DNA of 64,000 nt from Marinobacter nanhaiticus D15-8W (GTDB lineage Bacteria; Pseudomonadota; Gammaproteobacteria; Pseudomonadales; Oleiphilaceae), in NCBI RefSeq assembly GCF_036511935.1, contig NZ_AP028878.1, positions 2,976,001 to 3,040,000 on the forward strand, read 5' to 3'. Under the pieces are notes generated by a model. The model searched no databases. It saw only the letters and a program-made list of their open reading frames with translations, and was not told where the DNA came from. A program made the position numbers and the translations under genes. Shown here one piece after another: positions 26,664 through 35,099 of this stretch (position 1 is the first letter of the stretch; each line of letters opens with the position of its first letter).

Positions 26664-27582
26664 CGAGCTTACTCCAAACCTTAAGCATCAAACGCCCCCA
26701 GTTCTCCTTATATGCCAGGGAGGTGGCCATGAGAACCATGCCTTTTCCTACGAGCCCCTTTGCCATATAGCCCCTACCATCTAGAAATTGCCGGCGGGAT
26801 ATGTAGTAGTTGCAAAGACTTCTGGTACGCCCCTTGGCATAGAGGTCGCGATACAATCTCATGGTTGCGAGATTCGTCTTGTCTTTCAGGAGGAAGTCGG
26901 CGGACTTATTTGAATCGTGAACCCTTACCGTCGCTAGATCTTTATCGATATAAAGCATGTCATAATTCTTTGACAACCTAAGCACGAAATTAAAATCTTC
27001 CGACTTTAATATACCGGGATCCCAGCGAAAATTATCATGCACATCACGTCTAACAGCAAAGGTAGATGGATAAAGAGGATACCCTGTAAGCAAGAGCTCC
27101 AATTTGTCTTCGCCCGATAAACGGAATGCGCCACTGTGGGTCGGCTCGGATAATTCAAAGATGTAAGGGAACATATCGGAGTTAGACTTTTCGTACCGCT
27201 CATCCGACCGCATGTTATGTTTCCGGAAGTCGGAAAACAAAAACGGCATCGAATCATGAGCGTCGATCGCCTCTTTATAAATCTCCAGTTTGTTGGGCGG
27301 CCACGTATCATCGCTGTCAAGATAACAGACATACTCACCACTGGACTCCACTACACCCCTATTCCGAGCTGTCGCGACACCTGCATTTGTCTGCCGGACA
27401 TATTTTATACGGTCCAGATAAGCGGAAAGCGCGCGTTCAGTATCATCTTTGGACCCATCATCGACTACAATAACCTCATAGTCAGCAAAAGATTGAGCTA
27501 GAACGGATTGAACCGCATCAACTACCATTTCCTGACGGTTATATGTGGGTATGACTACAGAAAAAAACGGATGCTTTGGCAT
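26653..27582 (-). CDS. Glycosyltransferase family 2
   Basis: GT-A enzyme of 309 residues. SVVIPTYNRQEMVVDAV, VVDDGSKDDTE and YVCYLDSDDTWPP (the DxD metal site) are all present, as in rhamnosyl- and galactosyl-type GT2 enzymes. ATG 27582 begins just before the fold and is preferred over the TTG at 27609, though no strong Shine-Dalgarno precedes it. It overlaps the next gene by 11 bases. Confidence 0.85.
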   Translation of the reverse strand: MPKHPFFSVVIPTYNRQEMVVDAVQSVLAQSFADYEVIVVDDGSKDDTERALSAYLDRIKYVRQTNAGVATARNRGVVESSGEYVCYLDSDDTWPPNKLEIYKEAIDAHDSMPFLFSDFRKHNMRSDERYEKSNSDMFPYIFELSEPTHSGAFRLSGEDKLELLLTGYPLYPSTFAVRRDVHDNFRWDPGILKSEDFNFVLRLSKNYDMLYIDKDLATVRVHDSNKSADFLLKDKTNLATMRLYRDLYAKGRTRSLCNYYISRRQFLDGRGYMAKGLVGKGMVLMATSLAYKENWGRLMLKVWSKLGGR

Positions 27583-27697
27583 ACAACTTATTCGTTTGCT
27601 TGGTCTCAAAGATGAAATTACGTACCGAAGTGAAGAAGTAATACTTGGGATACGCTAACTGACAGTACTATACATAAATACATCTGCTGCTGTCTTG

Positions 27698-28036
27698 CTA
27701 TAGCTCGTAATTTTGTAGAACATCTAGGATGTTATATGATCCACCAAAGAGCGATTCGTCATACATGAAGACCTCTTTATTTCTTTTAGTTATTAGCTCC
27801 AAGTGAACCATATTTACGTAGTGTGAGCCAATACTTAGCGTCGAAGTTACAAAGATGTCATAAAGCTTTAACTCGAAACTGAGCGCTTCGACGTTTAGCC
27901 TTTTGGCCGCTTCGCGCTCAAGCCGCCGGTCGTCACACCAGACGCCAGCTAGCTGGTCGGCAAGGAAAACAGTCAAAGGGAAGCAAAATTTACTCCAGTC
28001 GTTTGATACGAAAACCCTTGGTTGATTATGGCTCAT
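27698..28036 (-). CDS. Hypothetical protein of 112 residues
   Basis: Open frame in the 600-base gap between the GT2 gene and the lyase-like gene. I do not recognise the family. The protein has no signal peptide, a mixed composition with four Cys, Met or Trp-rich stretches and a plausible globular C-terminus (ELITKRNKEVFMYDESLFGG). There is no competing frame. It could be a real small cytoplasmic protein or the remains of a longer gene degraded during cassette exchange. No Shine-Dalgarno stands out before ATG 28036. The bases on either side (27583-27697 and 28037-28176) show no other gene. Confidence 0.45.
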   Translation of the reverse strand: MSHNQPRVFVSNDWSKFCFPLTVFLADQLAGVWCDDRRLEREAAKRLNVEALSFELKLYDIFVTSTLSIGSHYVNMVHLELITKRNKEVFMYDESLFGGSYNILDVLQNYEL

Positions 28037-28176
28037 AGAACAAGCTTTACAGAGTATCGACTCGACACAAATACACCAGAAAATGGCTTTTCTCTTAATA
28101 GAACGCGTCGGCGTGCTCGTCCAGAGAAATCGCCTACACTCATAATGAGACGATTAGCCCTTTTGATGGAGGCCTC

Positions 28177-29022
28177 ATGAGACTTTTCGCATTACCCATT
28201 TTAGCTGCCACCTTCCTGATGGCCCAGCCGGCCCACAGCTGGACCATTTCCGCAGACTTTGATAGCGGGCCACTTGGCAGTAAAGCCGATCGTGGCGGGG
28301 ACGGGTTTCACGGAGCAGGAGGTAACAGTGTTTACACGGATGAGCACGCACTAAAAGGTCACGCTGCAAAGTTAACAATCGAAGACGGGAGCACTGGATA
28401 TGGTGGCTGGGGCGGCGAGTTTATATTTCCGGAAAAATTGACGAAAGGAGATACAGTCTGGTACCAGGTTCACGTTTATGTACCAGAAAGCTTTGACCAC
28501 TATTCCTATGGAGAGGGCGGCCGGTTGAAGTTCATGAGAATACAAACTAAATCAAAGGAAAATAAAAATCACGGCTATCTCGATTTTTTAATTGATAAAA
28601 AAAATGACCCTAACGCGTTTAAGTGGATCTATGAAGGTGAACAAGTTTGGCAAAACATAGGCAACCCCGAAGATTTAATTGTGAAGGGGCGCTGGGAAAG
28701 CTATCAAATGGAAGCAACGCTTGATAATGTTCCCGTGGATGCCGGCGGGCAGGCTGAAGTTAGAATTTGGAAAAACGGAGTACTCCTCAAGCATATCACA
28801 GGTAGAAAGACTCTTAGGGAGCCTACTGACTTCTCTGACCGAGCGTTGCTCTTTACTTATTGGAATGGCGGAGCACCAAAAACGCAGTCCCTATATGTTG
28901 ACGAAATAACCATTACCAATGAAAAACCAAGTAACCTTGATACATTTGGACACCCTCTAGTCAGAAACCTCCTAGACGGTAGAAGCCCTCCCGGAACGAT
29001 TGAATCACTTCGGATTGAGTGA
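28177..29022 (+). CDS. Secreted polysaccharide lyase-like protein
   Basis: Periplasmic or secreted protein of 281 residues. A Sec signal peptide ends at AHS-W (about residue 22). The mature part reads like the jelly-roll fold of heparin lyase I/alginate lyase-type enzymes: an SADFDSGPLG start, GGWGGEFIFPEKL, WYQVHVYVPESF, a GRLKFMRIQ strand and YVDEITITN at the end. Lyases of this kind are common in export operons, where they trim or degrade the polymer. GGAGG precedes ATG 28177. It is the only rightward gene in this leftward group, and its last 18 coding bases overlap the 3' end of the opposite GT2 gene. The catalytic residues were not assigned. Confidence 0.7.
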   Translation: MRLFALPILAATFLMAQPAHSWTISADFDSGPLGSKADRGGDGFHGAGGNSVYTDEHALKGHAAKLTIEDGSTGYGGWGGEFIFPEKLTKGDTVWYQVHVYVPESFDHYSYGEGGRLKFMRIQTKSKENKNHGYLDFLIDKKNDPNAFKWIYEGEQVWQNIGNPEDLIVKGRWESYQMEATLDNVPVDAGGQAEVRIWKNGVLLKHITGRKTLREPTDFSDRALLFTYWNGGAPKTQSLYVDEITITNEKPSNLDTFGHPLVRNLLDGRSPPGTIESLRIE

Positions 29023-29955
29023 AGGCTTCCTGAAAAACGTGGATGGTTTTAGTAACTTTTTAGCTAAAGCCATTCCGCGCCCGCCTAAATAGATATTCAT
29101 AATAACCGAATTAGTTAGCACAGCCTTATTCCAGCCAAATTTATACAAAGTAAGCGATATGCTAATAAAAAACATTATTAAAATGGCTATCAGAAAGTAC
29201 TCTGGCTGGAAAGTTAGAGCAGCGGCAATCAGCACAAAGAGGCAGAAAATATATAACGTACTAGCCCACATAACTTTACTTTTGAAAAATGCGGAAAAAC
29301 TTCCCAAATCACCAGTCGCATGCCATTTCTCACGTCTGTAAAATTCTTTTGCTGTTTTTGGATAACCCTCGTGATAGACGAAGAATCGATCATCTAGTTT
29401 CGGCTCGACGCCAAGTTTGCTGGCACGAATAGAGAAATCGTAGTCTTCTCCTGTTTCTAGATCTTCATCAAAGCCATTCAGTTCGAGGAAAAAACTACGC
29501 TTAACTATTATGTTCGCGCCATTTATATAGGAGCTTTTTAGCTTCTCGATTTGGGAGAACCAAGATTTCTCAATCCAACTTGGATCGCGAGAAATATGAC
29601 AGGTATCACCAGTTAAGAGGACTGCACTTTGAGATGCCACCTCATTTAGAGCGTCGGCCCACGACTCAGTAACTACCGTGTCGGCATCGAGAAAAGCGAT
29701 ATAGTCAGCTGTCGCTCTTTTCCCGCCCAGATTTCGGGCTTGGGAGGGAGTTAGAGGTCCATCCGAACAGATTAATTCAATTTTATATCTATCCCGAATC
29801 TCAAATATGTTTCGCCTAGGGCCCGATAGCACCACTGATATACTAGCTGGCTCCACACCAACCAGCACAAGACTCTCGATAAGATCCGGCAGAGTATCGT
29901 GGTCCTCAAAAAACGGTACAATTACTTGAAAACGGTTTGGCACAAATCTATCCAT
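29005..29955 (-). CDS. Glycosyltransferase family 2 with C-terminal membrane segments
   Basis: GT-A enzyme of 316 residues from ATG 29955. QVIVPFFEDHDTLPDLI opens the fold, YIAFLDADTVVTESW carries the DxD site and GFDEDLETGEDYDFSIRA is the acceptor ED motif region. About residues 230-285 form two membrane helices. The start at 29955 overlaps the stop of the ligase gene by 8 bases; a TTG or GTG start at 29988 is less likely. Its 3' end overlaps the lyase-like gene on the plus strand. Confidence 0.83.
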   Translation of the reverse strand: MDRFVPNRFQVIVPFFEDHDTLPDLIESLVLVGVEPASISVVLSGPRRNIFEIRDRYKIELICSDGPLTPSQARNLGGKRATADYIAFLDADTVVTESWADALNEVASQSAVLLTGDTCHISRDPSWIEKSWFSQIEKLKSSYINGANIIVKRSFFLELNGFDEDLETGEDYDFSIRASKLGVEPKLDDRFFVYHEGYPKTAKEFYRREKWHATGDLGSFSAFFKSKVMWASTLYIFCLFVLIAAALTFQPEYFLIAILIMFFISISLTLYKFGWNKAVLTNSVIMNIYLGGRGMALAKKLLKPSTFFRKPSLNPK

Positions 29956-31219
29956 GCTTCGGACCACTAATAATATTGGGCTGACCACCCTCTCTAACTA
30001 GTCTTTTAACAATTATTGAGATTGCCAAAAGATGATAGATATAAGGGTAAAACGCGACTGACATAAACATCGCCCCAACAAAATACGTGATGATGCTTGC
30101 CTTGAGGGCAATTTCTGTCATTAATACAAAATCATCTTGAACAACTGACTTCTTACCAAATTTTCTAGGCCGCTTTTCCTTCCGAAAAACAGCTAAGTGC
30201 ATAAGTAAATAAGTAATTAATGCGGGAAAACCTATGGTAGCGCCGACCTCCACAAGTGAGTTATGTGCGACTTCTTTCCGACGCGAGAGGAATGAACCAT
30301 CATGCACCTTATAATATCTATCATAGTACACGGGAAACGTCTCATAACCTACACCAAGGAACGGATTTTCTAGCATCATGTCCAACCCGGCAGACCAGTA
30401 CTCCAATCTAGTCGTAGATGTTTTGTCGTCCCCTGCTGTCCGAAAACGATCCAATTGCTTTTCTGGAAAGAGTGCCCATATAACCCCTACTACTATTAAT
30501 ATATAGATAAGGTTCTTCGGTTTAAGCTTCTTGAATGCTAACAGAAGATATACCAGACCCACGAGGAGTGCTAACTGTCCACCACGTGAGCTCGCGCCAA
30601 TTGCAGCCATTACAGCCGTAACCGGCAAAATCCAATACAATTTGGTTTGAGGTTTGAACGCCGCAATGACAGGGATAGACATAACCGCGATGATAGCCAT
30701 GAGCAAGGTATACTCGCCACTGTTCTGAAAAAAACCGGGTGGGCCCTGTATACCCCATTCAGCAAACCCGAAACCTCGACTTGCCCACACCCTGGCGCCA
30801 AAAAAAGACATCTTGAATACGCAAAGGAAAAGGACCAAAAGCAACAGCTTCAGTTGGTTCAGAGTCCTGGCGCAGTTCGACAGAAACAGAACTTCAGCAA
30901 AGAAGATAAAAGGCGTCGAAATATTTTTAAAAGAGATTTGTGGATATGTTGATGTGAAGGCGGATGCCAAAGCTAAAAGGCCTAGAAGCAATACGAGGAA
31001 ATGCTCTTTATTAAAGTTAATCTTTCCTTGAGAGAACAAGACTAGCAGACCGCCAACTATCGTTAACTGAAGCCAGGGAATAATAAGCAGTTCAGAAAAA
31101 ATATACTGCGGCCGGAGGTAATACAAAACAATGAAAAAAAGGCCTAGATAGAACCCCATGTCCTGCTTGCGAAGATGTTGCCTGAAGGATGTCAAATCCT
31201 TTTTTACAATAGAAATCAC
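29948..31219 (-). CDS. O-antigen ligase family protein (Wzy/WaaL type)
   Basis: Integral membrane protein of 423 residues with about ten to twelve hydrophobic segments and a large central periplasmic loop, as in Wzy polymerases and WaaL ligases. The Wzy_C-like part covers GASSRGGQLALLVGLVYLLL and the loop with TRLEYWSAGLDMMLENP and HNSLVEVGATIGFPAL, where the conserved HN sits. In a locus with an ABC flippase and a Wzz-like protein it would polymerise the repeat units or ligate the chain. I cannot decide between the two. It starts 4 bases after the phosphatase stop. Confidence 0.8.
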   Translation of the reverse strand: MISIVKKDLTSFRQHLRKQDMGFYLGLFFIVLYYLRPQYIFSELLIIPWLQLTIVGGLLVLFSQGKINFNKEHFLVLLLGLLALASAFTSTYPQISFKNISTPFIFFAEVLFLSNCARTLNQLKLLLLVLFLCVFKMSFFGARVWASRGFGFAEWGIQGPPGFFQNSGEYTLLMAIIAVMSIPVIAAFKPQTKLYWILPVTAVMAAIGASSRGGQLALLVGLVYLLLAFKKLKPKNLIYILIVVGVIWALFPEKQLDRFRTAGDDKTSTTRLEYWSAGLDMMLENPFLGVGYETFPVYYDRYYKVHDGSFLSRRKEVAHNSLVEVGATIGFPALITYLLMHLAVFRKEKRPRKFGKKSVVQDDFVLMTEIALKASIITYFVGAMFMSVAFYPYIYHLLAISIIVKRLVREGGQPNIISGPKHG

Positions 31220-31222
31220 AAA

Positions 31223-31768
31223 TTATCTCTTAAAATTCTCGGCCAGTTTAGTCGAATGATAAATAATATTGTCTACCGTTCTTTCCATGAAGAGATCGTT
31301 TGCCGAGTAAGGATCGTTTATCCTCCAAAGGCGGCTGTCACCGAATGAACCCAATAGCACACACGGGTTCGTGTAACCCAGCTTTCGTAGCTTTCGAATG
31401 TGCCGTATTTCCATACAAACGAACAGATCCGTAGGCCGGCACTCGTAGTCCTTCAAGCTGGTTGTTCGATGAGCCGAAAGGTCAATATTGGCCTTTTTCT
31501 TAGCCACTTTCATTAACCTGGGGTTCGCGGGCTTGCCCGAAGTGGTATCCAGCCCCAATGAAGTCGCATCCAAATCACAGTGTTGCTTGAATATAGCCTC
31601 GGCAAGCGCACTTCTACAGATATTGCCATGACAGACGAAAACCACCCGACCGATGTCCGAAGGGAGGCGCTGCCGATAAAGGCCCAACTTCTGAAGTAAC
31701 CCGTCGAACTGGTAGTACAACAGGCCTTTCCTGCTACCATAATTGTTCTGAATAAATTCTCGAAACAT
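31223..31768 (-). CDS. Low-molecular-weight protein-tyrosine phosphatase
   Basis: Wzb-like phosphatase of 181 residues. The signature VCHGNICRS gives nucleophile Cys46 and Arg52 (C-x5-R), and the general-acid loop reads NDPYS near the C-terminus. The first 40 residues extend beyond the usual LMW-PTP start. In capsule systems this enzyme dephosphorylates the BY-kinase, but the BY-kinase homologue of this locus (41038) lacks a Walker A lysine, so its substrate here is unclear. It sits between a GT4 gene and the ligase gene, 9 and 3 bases away. Confidence 0.88.
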   Translation of the reverse strand: MFREFIQNNYGSRKGLLYYQFDGLLQKLGLYRQRLPSDIGRVVFVCHGNICRSALAEAIFKQHCDLDATSLGLDTTSGKPANPRLMKVAKKKANIDLSAHRTTSLKDYECRPTDLFVCMEIRHIRKLRKLGYTNPCVLLGSFGDSRLWRINDPYSANDLFMERTVDNIIYHSTKLAENFKR

Positions 31769-31777
31769 ACAGCAAAC

Positions 31778-32857
31778 CTACCCGTAAAGCTCGATGTAAC
31801 GGGTGAACATGGCATCCAAGCTATAGTTCTCCCTTACGAATGCCCTTGCCTGGGTTAACAGTTCGGGCAGACGATCAGCCTCCTGTAGCCGGTTGCCCGC
31901 CTCCGAAAGCGCTTCAGGTGAATGCTCGCCGGAGAGGAATATCAGAGGCTCCGGAATGATTTTCTCAACGCCGTTTTTCGTTGAAAGCACGGGCTTCCCA
32001 GCGGCCAATGCTTGTGTGAGGGCGAGCGGATGCCCCTCGCTGCTGGATGTCATCAGAAATATATCGATCGATGAAAAGAACCCTGGGACATCGTCGATGA
32101 ACCCCAGAAACTCCACCCTATCGGCCAGTCCCTTCGATTTCACGTATTCCTTCAACTCCAGAGCCTGGGGCTTGGTGTCATCACCCGCGATAACGAGACG
32201 ACTATCGACACCTTTTAGCTTCAGGTGCCCGATAAAGTCTACCGCTAAACGATAATTCTTCGCTGGCCTGACATTGCCAAGACACCCGAAAGCCAACCGC
32301 GTCTCCGCGGCTTCTGGCGTGCGCAGCGGTAGCTTCTCCAAAAGAGAGGTATCGACGCCATTCGGTATTACAATAGGCTTTAACTGGTACCAACTGGATG
32401 ACGATTGAGCAATAGTTTGCCTCAGGTCTTCCGTCACCGCGATCGTATACCTGGCGCCGGCTCGAATGATGCCAAGTTTCAGGTTACGCAGACGCTCCTT
32501 CTCAGAAATATCAACATGGCCATGAAACGTAGCTGTCACCGGTATTCGAAGGAGCAGACCCAACAGCGAGGCGTAAACGTTGGAGCCAAGTAGGTGGGAC
32601 TGGATATGCGTGACCTTTTCGCGCCTGGCAATCTTGGCCAGTTCCCACAGAAATTTGAAATTGAGACTGCCCTTGCAATCGCGGACGTAGTACTTGATCG
32701 ACCGTTTCTGGAGCTGGGACTCAACCCACCCCGGCCCGCGGATTACGGCAACGCTGCCATAGCCCCGCTTGGTACACTCTTCGGCCAACTCAAGGAAAAC
32801 AGTCTCTGCACCACCCGGACCAGTGGTATCAATAACGTGCAAAATGGTGGGCTTCAT
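31778..32857 (-). CDS. Glycosyltransferase family 4
   Basis: GT-B enzyme of 359 residues from ATG 32857 (a GTG at 32872 is an alternative). HVIDTTGPGGAETVFLEL is a typical GT4 acceptor-domain start. The donor domain shows GNVRPAKNYRLAVDF, VIAGDDTKP and the E-x7-E region SSSEGHPLALTQALA. It is the first gene of a leftward operon that goes on to the phosphatase, ligase and GT2 genes, and is divergent from the ATP-grasp gene at 32995. The shared promoter region is 32858-32994. Confidence 0.85.
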   Translation of the reverse strand: MKPTILHVIDTTGPGGAETVFLELAEECTKRGYGSVAVIRGPGWVESQLQKRSIKYYVRDCKGSLNFKFLWELAKIARREKVTHIQSHLLGSNVYASLLGLLLRIPVTATFHGHVDISEKERLRNLKLGIIRAGARYTIAVTEDLRQTIAQSSSSWYQLKPIVIPNGVDTSLLEKLPLRTPEAAETRLAFGCLGNVRPAKNYRLAVDFIGHLKLKGVDSRLVIAGDDTKPQALELKEYVKSKGLADRVEFLGFIDDVPGFFSSIDIFLMTSSSEGHPLALTQALAAGKPVLSTKNGVEKIIPEPLIFLSGEHSPEALSEAGNRLQEADRLPELLTQARAFVRENYSLDAMFTRYIELYG

Positions 32858-32994
32858 GGGACTACGGGTCACTCCATTGATCCGACGGCGGCTGTTTCCA
32901 TGTTAACCTAGCGCCTGAAGGCGGGCCAACATCCTGATATTAGCCAACCTGACAATTTGGTAAGCTCGGAACTCGATGTAAGGAGACAACGCGA

Positions 32995-34170
32995 ATGGAT
33001 CGCGACAAGCCAAAAGTATTAGTGCTGGATGCCAATCAACGCAGCGCTTTGGCGGTAACTCGCTCTTTAGGAAAATCAAGCCAGTACCAGATCAGCTCAG
33101 CAGATTCGGTCGCTTACGCTTTGGCGGGCGCCTCCCGTTACAGCCAGACATACTACCGGTATCCTGATCCTAATCAACAACCACAAGAATTCATCAACTG
33201 GATACGAAACTTCTCGGCCAGTCACCATTTTGATCTTTATATGCCGACGACCGAGGTCACCAGCCAACTCCTGCTGATGTTCCAGAAGGAGTTGCCCCAC
33301 GTCGAGCTACCTTTCGCGGCCTACTCGAACGTCATGGCACTGGCTGACAAAGTTACCTTGGTGGAGCTCGCGCGGAAGCTCGATATAGCGATACCCGAGA
33401 GCGAGGTCTACCATTCGCGCGATCAGGTCGTGGTTGATCGTTTGACGTTTCCTGTTGTTATTAAGCCCGCCCTATCCCGTATCTACCGGGAGGGCCGCTG
33501 GATCCACACCCAGGTTCGAATCGCTAAGAACGCAGCAGATTGGGATCAAATTGTCAGCGATATGGACTATCTGGACTATGCGCCCTTCATGTTACAGGAA
33601 TTCATACCTGGCCATGGTAGCGGTATCTTCTGCATCTATGATAATGGAACGCCCGTCCAATTTTTCGCCCACCAACGTCTTCGCGAGAAGCCGCCGGAGG
33701 GAGGCGTAAGTGTTCTTAGTCGCAGCATTCCCGTACCAGAGGACCTGAGATCAGTCGCCGAACGCTTGTTGGGCGCGGTCGACTGGCATGGCGTCGCAAT
33801 GGTGGAGTTTCGAGTTTCCGATGAGGGCAATCCCTACCTCATGGAAGTTAACACGCGCTTCTGGGGCTCTCTCCAACTCGCAATAGACGCTGGCGTCGAC
33901 TTTCCGCTGATGCTCGCCAATCTACACCTAAAGCGTCCATCCGTTGCCCTCAATGCTTACAGAGACAACCAGCGTTTGCGGTGGCTTTTGGGTGATCTGG
34001 ACAGCCTTTACATCTTCATAAAGAGCTCTCATCCCATTCGGAAAAAGTTACAGCGCATCCTCTCTTTTCTTTCGATAAGATTTCATGGACAAAAGCATGA
34101 AATCAATCGCCTTTCTGACATTAAGCCGGCTTGGGTCGAACTGAAGCAGTACCTGAGATCGCTGCGTTAG
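32995..34170 (+). CDS. ATP-grasp enzyme (carboxylate-amine ligase type)
   Basis: Protein of 391 residues. VLVLDANQRSALAVTRSLG forms the N-terminal Rossmann-like domain; FPVVIKPALSRI and LQEFIPGHGSGIFC fall in the ATP-binding lobes, and MVEFRVSDEGNPYLMEVNTRFWGS carries the conserved metal-binding Glu and Asn. ATP-grasp enzymes join an acyl phosphate to an amine or thiol, so it may attach an amino acid or acyl group to a sugar (inference). GTAAGGAGA lies just before ATG 32995, one of the best ribosome-binding sites in the window. It is convergent with the deacetylase at 34176, six bases away. Confidence 0.82.
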   Translation: MDRDKPKVLVLDANQRSALAVTRSLGKSSQYQISSADSVAYALAGASRYSQTYYRYPDPNQQPQEFINWIRNFSASHHFDLYMPTTEVTSQLLLMFQKELPHVELPFAAYSNVMALADKVTLVELARKLDIAIPESEVYHSRDQVVVDRLTFPVVIKPALSRIYREGRWIHTQVRIAKNAADWDQIVSDMDYLDYAPFMLQEFIPGHGSGIFCIYDNGTPVQFFAHQRLREKPPEGGVSVLSRSIPVPEDLRSVAERLLGAVDWHGVAMVEFRVSDEGNPYLMEVNTRFWGSLQLAIDAGVDFPLMLANLHLKRPSVALNAYRDNQRLRWLLGDLDSLYIFIKSSHPIRKKLQRILSFLSIRFHGQKHEINRLSDIKPAWVELKQYLRSLR

Positions 34171-34175
34171 GCAGC

Positions 34176-34958
34176 TTACCCCTCTTGCAACAGCTCAAAA
34201 CCGAACTGCCAAACCGATTCATGCCAAGGGGAAATTGGATGACGCCGCATACGGAATGGATCAGCGTTCGAACGAACAATACCCCCGTATGCCGAGGGGG
34301 CACAACGAAATCTGAGTTCTTTAACAAGGCTACGATTGCTCTCACTGAACTGGCTTTCCCTTCCAAACGGGAAACTGAAAAGATCGATATCTTTCCCCAG
34401 TTGACGCTCAAGGGCTAGGCGAGACTCTTGGATTTCATCCCGCGCCTCGTCCCCTTCAACAACCCCAAGATCGATATGGTTTTTCGTGTGTGCGCCGATT
34501 TCAAAACCATCATTGCTCAATGACTTGACGTGTTCCCACGACATCCATTCCGACTCCACTCCCCATTTTTTATCCCAATCAGGAACACGCTGAGTTCCAA
34601 TAAAATCGGTTGCTATGAAAAAACAGGCAGGAATATCAAACTCTTTTAATATCGGAGCGGCATTTTCAAAATTATCCAGATACCCGTCATCAAAAGTAAC
34701 AACAAGGCAACCCGATATCGATTTACCTGATTCCATTCTATCCAGCAGTTCCGACAAACTTATTACATTAAAGTATCGCTTGAAAAAAGCGCAAAACTCT
34801 CTGAATAACTCTACGTCACATGTAATGGGGTTTTGGGCAATATCGTTATTTACACGATGAAATACGGCAATAACAGCCTTGTCCCGGAAAAAAAATCTAT
34901 GTAGGCGTAGACCGAACACCATGCCACCTAGATAACGCTTAATGTCCTTGCTGTTCAT
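34176..34958 (-). CDS. Polysaccharide deacetylase (NodB-type)
   Basis: Carbohydrate esterase family 4 domain protein of 260 residues. VIAVFHRVNND, VTFDDGYLDNFENAAP (motif 1, metal-binding Asp) and EIGAHTKNHIDLG (motif 2 His residues) are present, and FSFPFGRES fits motif 3. Starts at GTG 34970, ATG 34964 and ATG 34958 are all in frame; GGGA six bases before 34958 favours that one. No signal peptide is visible. This is one of three deacetylases in the XrtA region, and differs clearly from those at 17376 and 38871. Confidence 0.82.
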   Translation of the reverse strand: MNSKDIKRYLGGMVFGLRLHRFFFRDKAVIAVFHRVNNDIAQNPITCDVELFREFCAFFKRYFNVISLSELLDRMESGKSISGCLVVTFDDGYLDNFENAAPILKEFDIPACFFIATDFIGTQRVPDWDKKWGVESEWMSWEHVKSLSNDGFEIGAHTKNHIDLGVVEGDEARDEIQESRLALERQLGKDIDLFSFPFGRESQFSESNRSLVKELRFRCAPSAYGGIVRSNADPFRMRRHPISPWHESVWQFGFELLQEG

Positions 34959-35099
34959 TTTCATTCCCACTATCTAACTAATCCGTTGACAAAGAACTGG
35001 CTCATCCACTGAAGCACCAACTTGACTGAACTCGCCTGCGAGATATTAGGCGGACTCAGCAGGACAGCAATTCATACACTCTGTATCGATGACGAACCG

